Program-made: the position numbers and the translations under genes
The notes under the pieces: generated by a model
Seen by the model: only the letters and a program-made list of their open reading frames with translations
What the model was told of the DNA's origin: nothing
The model's database searches: none
Part shown: positions 16,361 through 23,739 of the stretch, one piece after another
Layout of the letters: each line of letters starts with the position of its first letter
How positions within the stretch are numbered: position 1 is the stretch's first letter
Assembly: GCA_947490395.1 (NCBI GenBank)
Contig: CANLGW010000008.1
Coordinates: forward strand, 1 to 35,240
Direction: 5' to 3'
Length of the DNA: 35,240 nucleotides
DNA from: Alphaproteobacteria bacterium
GTDB lineage: Bacteria > Pseudomonadota > Alphaproteobacteria > Paracaedibacterales > CAIOTO01

Positions 16361-17806
16361 ATGAAAGTAACGAAGGTCGTTTCAGACAATTTAAAACAAG
16401 AATTTCAAATTGTTATTGAAAACGATGCGATTACAAATCGTATGACAGATGTTTTGGTCGAAAAGTCAAAGACATTATCAATGCCAGGTTTTCGTCCAGG
16501 AAAAGTACCAATGGCTATTGTTCGTCAACGATATGAAGAATCTGCGTTACGCGAAATTTTAGATTTCTTTATCCAAGATGCTAGCCGCACAGTGCTTACT
16601 GAAAATAAGTTGAAGCCAGCTTTTCAACCAACTTATGAAATGGATAACTTTGAATTTGGCAAAGATCTCACATTTCGTTTAAGTGTCGAACTACTTCCTG
16701 ACTTTGATTTGATTGATTATGATACAATCAAAATTGAAAAGATTTCATCAGAAATAACCGAACAAGAAATTGATGAAGCAATCAAAAATTACAGTGAAAC
16801 AATTAAACGCTTCAAGCCAGCTGATAAGAAAAGCACTCCAAAAGAAGGTGATTGCCTGACAGTTACCTCTGAAACAAAAGTTAAGAATAAAATCAATGAT
16901 TCATTAACATTTAAAGAACGCAGAATTGTCCTTGATGACACTCAAACTGATTTTGCCGATATTGAAGCTGTATTAAAAACCAAAAAAATTGGTGAAACGT
17001 TTGTGCACGAACAGCTCTTTCCTGCTAACTTTCCACAAAAGAATCTTGCGGGTCAAAAAGCAATCATGACAATTACAATTGTCGCGCATGAAGTACCGAA
17101 TAACGCACCCATTACAAATGCTGAAATTCTCAAAGAATCTGGCGCTGAATCAATGGAACAATTACGTGAACGTGTGCGTGCTAATTTAACAAAAGATCGC
17201 AATCACTATATTCACCTCTATCACAAACGCATTCTATTAGATGCAATGTCAACCTTATACACATTTGATTTACCAAAGCGTATGGTTGATGCTGAATTCG
17301 ACACCATTTGGAGTCGTTTAAAAGCTGAAATGGATGACGCACGCCGAACAGGCACACTTGATGCAGAAGATGATAAACCTGAAGATACTCTAAAAGCCGA
17401 ATATATGGATATTGCGGTTCGTCGAGTACGTCTAGGCTTGGTGATTGCCGCACTTGCACAAAAAGAAAAGATTTTCATCACAGAAGAACAGGCGCGCCAG
17501 CTGATTGTTAATGAAGCAATGCGCTACCCAGGGCAAGAGAGAAAAGTTGTTGAATTCTATCGTTCAAACCAAAAAGCGATCGATTCATTAACATCGCCTG
17601 TTCTCGAAGATATGGTTGTAGCAACCGTTCTTGAAAAAATCAAAGGAGATGCAAAGCTAGTTAAAGCCGATGACTTAAAAAAGAAATTTACTGGAATTTT
17701 ACCTGGTTTTGAAGAGGAATCTGCTGAAAATACGGAAGCAGCGAAGGAATCTAAAAAAATTAAGACTAAAAAAGCTAAAAAAACTGAAGAGAGTGCTTCC
17801 GTATAA
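16361..17806 (+). CDS. tig: Trigger factor, ribosome-associated chaperone
   Basis: 481 residues. It binds the ribosome exit tunnel and shields nascent chains. The ribosome-binding signature is seen in the N-terminal domain as MPGFRPGKVPMAIVRQRYE (the GFRxGKxP motif). A PPIase (FKBP-like) domain follows at about 160-245 and then the helical C-terminal domain. The tail from about 450 is Lys/Glu/Ala-rich (KKIKTKKAKKTEE), a charged extension slightly longer than in model species. AGGG precedes the ATG by about 11 nt. It heads the conserved tig-clpP-clpX order. Confidence 0.97.
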   Translation: MKVTKVVSDNLKQEFQIVIENDAITNRMTDVLVEKSKTLSMPGFRPGKVPMAIVRQRYEESALREILDFFIQDASRTVLTENKLKPAFQPTYEMDNFEFGKDLTFRLSVELLPDFDLIDYDTIKIEKISSEITEQEIDEAIKNYSETIKRFKPADKKSTPKEGDCLTVTSETKVKNKINDSLTFKERRIVLDDTQTDFADIEAVLKTKKIGETFVHEQLFPANFPQKNLAGQKAIMTITIVAHEVPNNAPITNAEILKESGAESMEQLRERVRANLTKDRNHYIHLYHKRILLDAMSTLYTFDLPKRMVDAEFDTIWSRLKAEMDDARRTGTLDAEDDKPEDTLKAEYMDIAVRRVRLGLVIAALAQKEKIFITEEQARQLIVNEAMRYPGQERKVVEFYRSNQKAIDSLTSPVLEDMVVATVLEKIKGDAKLVKADDLKKKFTGILPGFEEESAENTEAAKESKKIKTKKAKKTEESASV

Positions 17807-17863
17807 GCCAAAAATCGGGCAGAATAAACTAATCAGTCCGATTTAACTTATGTTGAGAATATT

Positions 17864-18496
17864 ATGAATGCACCATTTTCCACACTCATTCCAATGGTTG
17901 TTGAACAATCCGGTCGGGGTGAGCGTTCTTACGATATTTATTCACGCCTTTTAAAAGAACGCATTATTTTCGCAACAGGTCAAGTATATGACGAAATGGC
18001 GTCTGTCATTTGTGCACAATTGCTGTTTTTGGAATCAGAAAATCCTGAAAAAGATATTTTTATGTACATCAATTCCCCAGGTGGGGTTGTGTCTTCAGGG
18101 TTGTCTATCTTTGACACAATGCGTTACGTTCGCTGCGATGTGGCTACTCTTTGTCTTGGACAAGCCTGCTCAATGGGATCATTGCTTTTAACAGCGGGAA
18201 CAAAAGGCAAACGCTATGCACTCGCAAATTCACGTGTTATGCTACACCAGCCATCAGGCGGTGCACAAGGACAAGCCACAGACATTGAAATTCAGGCACG
18301 TGAAATTTTAAAATTGCGCGCTCGCCTCAATCAGATGTATGTTGAAAGCACAGGGCAATCGCTTCAGAAAATTGAAGAGACAATGGAGCGTGATAGTTTC
18401 ATGTCAGCTGAAGAAGCGCATGCCTTTGGTCTGATCGACCATGTTGTGACCACAAGACCTGCTGCTTTACAAATTGACAAGATAAAAGATATTTAA
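17864..18496 (+). CDS. clpP: ATP-dependent Clp protease proteolytic subunit
   Basis: 210 residues. The serine protease that forms the double-ring chamber used with ClpX. The catalytic triad is visible: S103 in GQACSMGS, H128 in MLHQPSGG and D177 in ERDSFMS. The INSPGG oxyanion-hole strand ([13 protein letters not shown]) is present. Length and start ([15 protein letters not shown]) are normal for alphaproteobacteria. It lies 57 nt after tig and 107 nt before clpX. Confidence 0.98.
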   Translation: MNAPFSTLIPMVVEQSGRGERSYDIYSRLLKERIIFATGQVYDEMASVICAQLLFLESENPEKDIFMYINSPGGVVSSGLSIFDTMRYVRCDVATLCLGQACSMGSLLLTAGTKGKRYALANSRVMLHQPSGGAQGQATDIEIQAREILKLRARLNQMYVESTGQSLQKIEETMERDSFMSAEEAHAFGLIDHVVTTRPAALQIDKIKDI

Positions 18497-18568
18497 AACT
18501 TTACCAATTTCTTCGTTTTGTTAATCATTTGTTGAGGTTTTAGCGTTCACAATAAGAACAAGAAGGAG

Positions 18569-18582
18569 GGGCGGTTTCGCCC
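18569..18582 (+). promoter_or_regulatory. Small GC-rich hairpin in the clpX leader
   Basis: GGGCG-GTTT-CGCCC lies directly after AAGGAGG and 21 nt before the clpX ATG. There is no T tract, so it is not a terminator. It may affect translation or mRNA processing between clpP and clpX. Confidence 0.35.
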
Positions 18583-18603
18583 GAATAACAGAGAGTAACA
18601 TAT

Positions 18604-19893
18604 ATGTCAAAATCTACTGGCGGTGATTCAAAGAACACACTTTATTGTTCATTCTGCGGTAAAAGCCAACATGAAGTTCGCAAATTAATAGCAGGACCAA
18701 CAGTTTTTATTTGTGACGAATGTGTTGAACTATGTACAGATATTATCCGTGAGGAGAGCCAATCAGCTCGCTTCACGCAACATGATGGCATTCCAACACC
18801 ACAAGAAATTTGCAATGTATTAAACGATTATGTCATCGGTCAAACACGAGCAAAACGCGTGTTATCCGTTGCTGTTCATAATCACTACAAACGGTTAAGT
18901 CATGCAGGTAAAGGCAATGATATTGAAATTTCAAAATCCAATATTTTGCTAATTGGCCCAACGGGAAGTGGTAAAACACTACTCGCACAAACCCTCGCCC
19001 GTATTATTGACGTCCCATTCACAATGGCGGACGCCACAACATTGACTGAAGCTGGCTATGTCGGTGAAGACGTTGAAAACATCATCCTAAAACTCTTACA
19101 AGCAGCTGATTACAACGTTGAAAAGGCGCAACGCGGGATTGTCTACATAGACGAAGTCGATAAGATTTCACGAAAATCCGACAACCCATCCATTACACGC
19201 GATGTATCAGGCGAAGGCGTGCAGCAAGCGTTGTTAAAAATCATGGAAGGTACCGTTGCATCTGTTCCTCCGCAAGGTGGTCGTAAACACCCTCAGCAAG
19301 AGTTTTTGCAAGTTGATACGACAAATATCTTGTTTATTTGCGGTGGGGCATTTGCAGGTTTGGATAAAATCATTGCAGCACGTGGTCAAGGAAGTGCGAT
19401 CGGGTTTGGCGCAGATGTACGTACAAAAGATGAACGTAAAACTGGTGATTTATTAAAGGATGTTGAACCAGAAGATTTACTTCGTTTTGGTTTAATCCCT
19501 GAATTTATTGGTCGTTTACCTGTATTAGCAACATTAACAGATCTTAATGAAGAAGCACTGATTGAGATTTTAACGAAGCCAAAAAATGCGCTTGTTAAAC
19601 AATTTAAACGTCTTTTTGAAATGGAAGAAATTAAACTCAATTTCGAGGAAGAGGCCTTAAAATCCATTGCGTCTAAAGCAATTGTACGTAAAACAGGTGC
19701 ACGTGGTCTGCGATCAATTATGGAGAACATCCTTCTTGATACAATGTACGAACTACCATCAATGGAAAATATTGAAGAAGTTGTCATTAATAAAGATGTG
19801 GTCGAATCAGCTGCACTGCCTAAATTTGTTCAAAGCAAAAAACCTAAAAAAACAGAAACACCACCGCCTGCAGTAGCTGCAACAGCTGGATAA
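18604..19893 (+). CDS. clpX: ATP-dependent Clp protease ATP-binding subunit ClpX
   Basis: 429 residues. AAA+ unfoldase that feeds substrates to ClpP. The N-terminal zinc-binding domain has C15, C18, C37 and C40. Walker A GPTGSGKT is at about 118-125, the pore loop is GYVGED, and Walker B is [11 protein letters not shown] near 180. The RKH loop appears in GGRKHPQ. The ClpP-contacting loop region follows as [12 protein letters not shown]. Sensor and C-terminal lid regions ([13 protein letters not shown]) are intact. It ends with a Pro/Ala-rich tail ([15 protein letters not shown]). Third gene of tig-clpP-clpX; lon, the common next gene, is not present here. Confidence 0.98.
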   Translation: MSKSTGGDSKNTLYCSFCGKSQHEVRKLIAGPTVFICDECVELCTDIIREESQSARFTQHDGIPTPQEICNVLNDYVIGQTRAKRVLSVAVHNHYKRLSHAGKGNDIEISKSNILLIGPTGSGKTLLAQTLARIIDVPFTMADATTLTEAGYVGEDVENIILKLLQAADYNVEKAQRGIVYIDEVDKISRKSDNPSITRDVSGEGVQQALLKIMEGTVASVPPQGGRKHPQQEFLQVDTTNILFICGGAFAGLDKIIAARGQGSAIGFGADVRTKDERKTGDLLKDVEPEDLLRFGLIPEFIGRLPVLATLTDLNEEALIEILTKPKNALVKQFKRLFEMEEIKLNFEEEALKSIASKAIVRKTGARGLRSIMENILLDTMYELPSMENIEEVVINKDVVESAALPKFVQSKKPKKTETPPPAVAATAG

Positions 19894-19922
19894 CATCCAT
19901 TATTTTTGGCCTTCTGAATTTA

Positions 19923-19958
19923 AAAAAATCCGTCTTCGTTATCGAAGTCGGATTTTTT
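19923..19958 (+). terminator. Rho-independent terminator after clpX
   Basis: AAAAAATCCG-T-CTTCG and CGAAG-T-CGGATTTTTT form a stem of about 15 pairs with one T-T mismatch around a TTAT loop. The stem ends in a T tract. It closes the tig-clpP-clpX unit. Confidence 0.9.
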
Positions 19959-20012
19959 GTTGAACATTTACGCTTCCTTAGAACTGTTTATTTGCGATCA
20001 CAATACAATATG

Positions 20013-20041
20013 TTGACGAACGCATCAATTAATTGTACCAT
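20013..20041 (+). promoter_or_regulatory. Promoter of the cobalamin riboswitch-nrdAB transcript
   Basis: TTGACG (20013-20018), a 17-nt spacer and TACCAT (20036-20041). The expected start point, about 20048, coincides with the 5' edge of the riboswitch, which supports the assignment. Confidence 0.65.
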
Positions 20042-20045
20042 ATGT

Positions 20046-20217
20046 AGTGTTAATGGTGTTTCATGCCTGTAGGTATGAACTGAAAAGGGAATTCGATTAA
20101 ACCGAAGCTGCCCCCGCAACTGTACGCGACGCTTATTGATTCAATAATGGCCACTGGATTTTTTCTGGGAAGGCTGAATCATACACAAAAGCCGCAAGCC
20201 AGGAGACCTGCCCCTAA
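20046..20217 (+). ncRNA. Cobalamin (B12) riboswitch aptamer
   Basis: The conserved core elements occur in order: GAAAAGGGAA, CCGAAGCTGCCCCCGCAACTG, GCCACTGG, GGGAAGGC and the B12 box AGCCAGGAGACCTGCC (20196-20212). This RNA binds adenosylcobalamin or related forms and usually turns genes off. It lies upstream of class I nrdAB. The coding start is about 230 nt further on, and a repeat element sits between aptamer and start. In other bacteria a B12 riboswitch on a B12-independent reductase lets the cell prefer a B12-dependent class II enzyme when the vitamin is present. Confidence 0.95.
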
Positions 20218-20229
20218 CAAAATAGAGCG

Positions 20230-20344
20230 ATTCAAGGATAATTTGAATATAAGGCGATCAAGGATCGAGTGGTAAAATTTACATAAAGTAAATGAGAAAC
20301 ACAAACTTCCAAAGATCAACGCTATACCCAATTTATAGTTGAAT
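20230..20344. repeat. Short repeat element inside the nrdAB leader
   Basis: The left end TTCAAGGATAATTTGA (20231-20246) and the right end CAATTTATAGTTGAA (20329-20343) are imperfect inverted copies. Both closely match the ends of the larger element at 23478-23735. The element lies between the riboswitch aptamer and the hairpin that covers the nrdA ribosome binding site. Its interior has no coding capacity and differs from the larger copy. Confidence 0.65.
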
Positions 20345-20360
20345 GGCATACGTTATCATC

Positions 20361-20447
20361 GGGCGGGGTGCACCGGTAGAAAAGAATAGATGCATGCCGT
20401 GTCTGCGATTTTCGCTATCACCTGCCCTCACGAAAGAGGGTTTTTTT
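20361..20447 (+). promoter_or_regulatory. Riboswitch expression platform over the nrdA start
   Basis: CCCTC (20425-20429) pairs with GAGGG (20436-20440), followed by seven T residues and then the nrdA ATG (20448). GAGGG is also the only plausible ribosome binding site, so this hairpin would hide it, and with its T run it could also act as a terminator. A competing pairing is visible: GGGCGGG (20361-20367) with CCTGCCC (20421-20427, one G-T pair), extended by TG/CA. It uses the same CCC bases and would free GAGGG. The two structures are mutually exclusive, as expected for a switch. Confidence 0.65.
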
Positions 20448-22391
20448 ATGTCACAACCACATCTAAGCAATGCCTACGATTTTGATCACAATGGCTATTT
20501 AATTGAATACAACACGACAAAAACAATACTAAATTTTCCGACAACAGAAGAACAAAAGACGTTGTATCGCCAATCGGCGCAGACACTTAACGTAAAATCA
20601 AAAATTGATCGTGCACAGCTTAAACTGGATTATACACGCGATGCCAACTTAACAGACTTTGGTAAGGCCACTCTCGATGATCGTTATTTGCTAGACAACG
20701 AAAGCTACCAACAAATGTTTGCGCGTGTAGCCTGCACTTATGCGGATAATCTACCCCATGCACAGCGCCTCTATGACTATATCTCAAAGCTTTGGTTTAT
20801 GCCATCAACACCGATTTTATCGAATGCTGGCACAAAACGCGGCCTGCCAATTTCATGCTTTTTAAACACGACAAATGATTCGTTAACTGGGATCGTGTCC
20901 CTTTGGAATGAAAATGTATCGTTAGCATCGAATGGCGGCGGCGTTGGCACATACTGGGGTTTTGTGCGAAGTGTCGGTGAATCTGTTGGTCATGCAGGCA
21001 AAACATCGGGTATTATTCCATTTATTCGCGTGCAAGATTCATTAACACTTGCTATTTCACAAGGCAGCCTGCGTCGCGGGTCTGCTGCTGTCTATTTAGA
21101 CGTACACCACCCAGAAATTGAAGAATTTTTAGAACTCAGAAAACCATCAGGTGATTTCAATCGAAAAAGTTTAAATCTTCATCATGGCATTAATATTACA
21201 GATGAATTTATGCAGGCCGTCCGTGATGACACGGATTTTGCTTTACGATCACCCAAAACAAAACACCCCCTTAAAATGATCAATGCACGTCAACTCTTTC
21301 AAAAAATTCTAGAAATACGTCTACAAACGGGCGAACCCTATCTTATCTTTATTGATGCAGCAAATCGTGCCTTATCAAAACATCAACGTGAACTGGGGCT
21401 AAATATCTGCATGTCAAACTTGTGTAGTGAGATTTTTCTACCTTCTGGCAGAGATCATCTCGGCAAAGATCGTACGGCAGTTTGTTGTTTATCATCACTT
21501 AATGCAGAAAAGTGGGATGAATGGCATGAACACCCCCAAATGATGGAAGATATCTTTCGTTTTCTTGATAATGTCATGCAAGATTTCATCGATCATGCAC
21601 CTGATGTTATGGAACGTGCCAAATATTCAGCCATGCGTGAACGATCTGTTGGGTTGGGGCTTATGGGATTTCATTCCCTATTGCAACAAAAAGGGATTCC
21701 ATTTGAAAGCGCCCTTGCTAAATCATGGAATATGAAATTATTTAGGCATATAAGGCGCGCAGCCGATAGTGCTTCTGTTTCTCTTGCAGAGGAAAAAGGC
21801 GCGTGCCCAGATGCACACGAGCGAGGCATCAAAGCACGATTTAGCCATAAATTAGCGATTGCTCCAACGGCATCCATTAGTATTATTTGCGGCGGGACAT
21901 CTGCCTGTATTGAACCAATACCAGCAAACATCTACACACATAAAACATTATCTGGAAATTTCGTGGTTAAAAACCCCTACCTCCAGCAACTATTGACTAA
22001 AAAAGGAATCAATACCGATGCAACATGGCAATCCATCATTGAATATGAAGGATCTGTTCAGCATTTAACGATGTTAACTGATTATGAAAAAGATACATTT
22101 AAGACTGCCTTTGAAATTGATCAACGTTGGATTATTGATTTAGCAGCGGATCGTACGCCCTTTATTTGCCAAGGGCAATCCATCAACCTTTACCTACCAA
22201 CAGACATTGATAAATGGGATCTACTGATGCTGCATTGGCGCGCGTGGGAAAAAGGCTTAAAAAGCCTATATTATTGTCGTTCAAAATCGATCCAACGCGC
22301 CGAATACACAGGCGGCGGCGATAAAGCACAAAAAATAGATATCACACACACAAAACGTAATGATTATGAGGAATGTTTAGCATGTCAGTAA
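20448..22391 (+). CDS. nrdA: Class I ribonucleoside-diphosphate reductase, large subunit
   Basis: 647 residues from the ATG at 20448. The frame is open to an ATG at 20343, but that lies at the edge of the inserted repeat and has no ribosome binding site. NrdA reduces ribonucleotides using a radical passed from NrdB. The redox cysteines are C137 (LPISCFL) and C346/C347 (AVCCLSSLN). The active-site N324, C326 and E328 lie in MSNLCSE. The tail EECLACQ has the C-x2-C pair that accepts electrons from thioredoxin or glutaredoxin. There is no ATP cone at the N-terminus, so overall dATP feedback control is probably absent. It overlaps nrdB by 10 nt and is under the B12 riboswitch. Confidence 0.96.
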   Translation: MSQPHLSNAYDFDHNGYLIEYNTTKTILNFPTTEEQKTLYRQSAQTLNVKSKIDRAQLKLDYTRDANLTDFGKATLDDRYLLDNESYQQMFARVACTYADNLPHAQRLYDYISKLWFMPSTPILSNAGTKRGLPISCFLNTTNDSLTGIVSLWNENVSLASNGGGVGTYWGFVRSVGESVGHAGKTSGIIPFIRVQDSLTLAISQGSLRRGSAAVYLDVHHPEIEEFLELRKPSGDFNRKSLNLHHGINITDEFMQAVRDDTDFALRSPKTKHPLKMINARQLFQKILEIRLQTGEPYLIFIDAANRALSKHQRELGLNICMSNLCSEIFLPSGRDHLGKDRTAVCCLSSLNAEKWDEWHEHPQMMEDIFRFLDNVMQDFIDHAPDVMERAKYSAMRERSVGLGLMGFHSLLQQKGIPFESALAKSWNMKLFRHIRRAADSASVSLAEEKGACPDAHERGIKARFSHKLAIAPTASISIICGGTSACIEPIPANIYTHKTLSGNFVVKNPYLQQLLTKKGINTDATWQSIIEYEGSVQHLTMLTDYEKDTFKTAFEIDQRWIIDLAADRTPFICQGQSINLYLPTDIDKWDLLMLHWRAWEKGLKSLYYCRSKSIQRAEYTGGGDKAQKIDITHTKRNDYEECLACQ

Positions 22392-23461
22392 ATTATAGCC
22401 ACCAATCACCAATTGACTTACAGGGCAAAGGTCTTGTAGGTCTGCTTGATAATTCAAACGGATATGATGTCGACCGTTATCCATGGGCTTATGCGGCATG
22501 GAAACGTCAGCAACAAATTCATTGGGTAGGCGAAGAAGTGCCACTTGGCGAAGATATTAAAGACTGGAATAGCACACGGTTAACACAGGAAGAACATAAC
22601 CTTCTGATGCATATTTTTCGTTTCTTCACACAATCCGACATCGAGGTCAGTGATAATTATTTCAAACGTTACATCCCTATTTTCCAGCCACTTGAACTAC
22701 AAATGATGATGGCAGCTTTTACGAATATGGAGACAGTGCACATTGATGCATATGCGTTATTATTAAAAACTCTTGGGATCCCAAAAAGTGAATTTAGAGC
22801 CTTTCGTGATTATGATTCAATGCGAATGAAAGCTGATTATATGCATGAATTTGGTATAAATACATGCGCGGATGTAGCACGAACGCTTGCTATGTTTGGT
22901 GCTTTTACGGAAGGGATGTCTTTATTTGCTAGTTTTGCAATGCTGATGAATTTCCCTCGTTTTAACAAAATGAAAGGGATGGGACAAATTGTCAGTTGGT
23001 CGATTCGCGATGAATCACTTCATTGTGAATCGGTTATTCGCCTATATCATGAATGGGCGCAGGAAACAGGCGCGGTCACACAATCGGTTGAAGATGATAT
23101 TATTGAGGTTGGCAAGAAGATGGTTAGTTTGGAAGATAAATTTGTTGATTTAGCGTTTGAACTTGGCACCGTGGAGGGAATGACAGCACATGATATTAAA
23201 AGTTACGTACGTTATATTTGCGACTGGCGACTAACACAACTAAAACTAACCCCCGTTTACGGATATTTTGCTGGCAAAGCAGGCGAATACACAAAGGTAA
23301 AGGAACACCCGTTACCATGGTTAAGTTCGCTACTAAATGGCGTTGAACATGCAAATTTCTTTGAAGCGAGAGCAACAGAATATTCAAAAGCAGCAACGCG
23401 TGGTGAATGGCACGGAGCAGATAGCGTATGGCATGCTTTTGATTCAAAAGTCCGAAAATAA
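22382..23461 (+). CDS. nrdB: Class I ribonucleoside-diphosphate reductase, small (radical) subunit
   Basis: 359 residues. It supplies the di-iron tyrosyl radical to NrdA. Metal ligands can be read in QSDIEVSD, E117/H120 in NMETVHIDAY, FTEGMSLF and RDESLHCE. Y124, seven residues after E117, matches the radical tyrosine, so this is a tyrosyl-radical enzyme rather than the Phe-type class Ic. The ATG at 22382 is preferred over 22373 because GAGG lies ten bases before it and only one base before the other. The 10-nt overlap with nrdA implies coupled translation. A repeat element follows 16 nt after the stop. Confidence 0.97.
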   Translation: MSVNYSHQSPIDLQGKGLVGLLDNSNGYDVDRYPWAYAAWKRQQQIHWVGEEVPLGEDIKDWNSTRLTQEEHNLLMHIFRFFTQSDIEVSDNYFKRYIPIFQPLELQMMMAAFTNMETVHIDAYALLLKTLGIPKSEFRAFRDYDSMRMKADYMHEFGINTCADVARTLAMFGAFTEGMSLFASFAMLMNFPRFNKMKGMGQIVSWSIRDESLHCESVIRLYHEWAQETGAVTQSVEDDIIEVGKKMVSLEDKFVDLAFELGTVEGMTAHDIKSYVRYICDWRLTQLKLTPVYGYFAGKAGEYTKVKEHPLPWLSSLLNGVEHANFFEARATEYSKAATRGEWHGADSVWHAFDSKVRK

Positions 23462-23477
23462 GAAAAGGGCTAAAGTC

Positions 23478-23735
23478 GTTCAAGGATAATTTGAGTATAA
23501 CCTCTAATTCGGGATTAAAACGATATAAGAACATTCATAAAATCAAATCGCCATAACAACAAATTCGTCATGGCGAACCAGCGTAAGCTGGTATGGTCAT
23601 CCAAAAAAACAAGTATTCCTACATGAACTGTTACTAGATCACTACGGAAAGCGAGCGCTTCCTCGTGATGATGAAGGGTTGAACTATATAGAATCTAATC
23701 CCGAATTAGGGTTATAAGGCAATTTATAATTGAAC
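23478..23735. repeat. 258-bp element with 40-bp terminal inverted repeats (MITE-like)
   Basis: The 40 bp at 23478-23517 are an imperfect inverted copy of 23696-23735. Both contain the exact arm CTAATTCGGGATTA, and the outer 16 bases of the left end, TTCAAGGATAATTTGA, occur also at 20231. The interior has nested palindromes: CGCCAT/ATGGCG, CCAGCGTAAGCTGG, and a long TCAC..GGAAAGCG / CGCTTCC..GTGA hairpin. There is no open frame and no obvious target-site duplication. It fills the gap between the convergent stop codons of nrdB and comEC and could act as a structural terminator for both. Confidence 0.75.
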
Positions 23736-23739
23736 AGCT

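Noticed and set aside
18158-18180. Unusual ClpP active-site wording GQACSMGS instead of GQAASMGA
   Set aside because: The catalytic serine, histidine and aspartate are all present; the change is a neighbour residue.
20343-20447. Upstream in-frame ATG that would lengthen NrdA by 35 residues
   Set aside because: It starts at the edge of the inserted repeat, lacks a ribosome binding site and runs through the riboswitch platform; the ATG at 20448 has GAGGG at the right distance.
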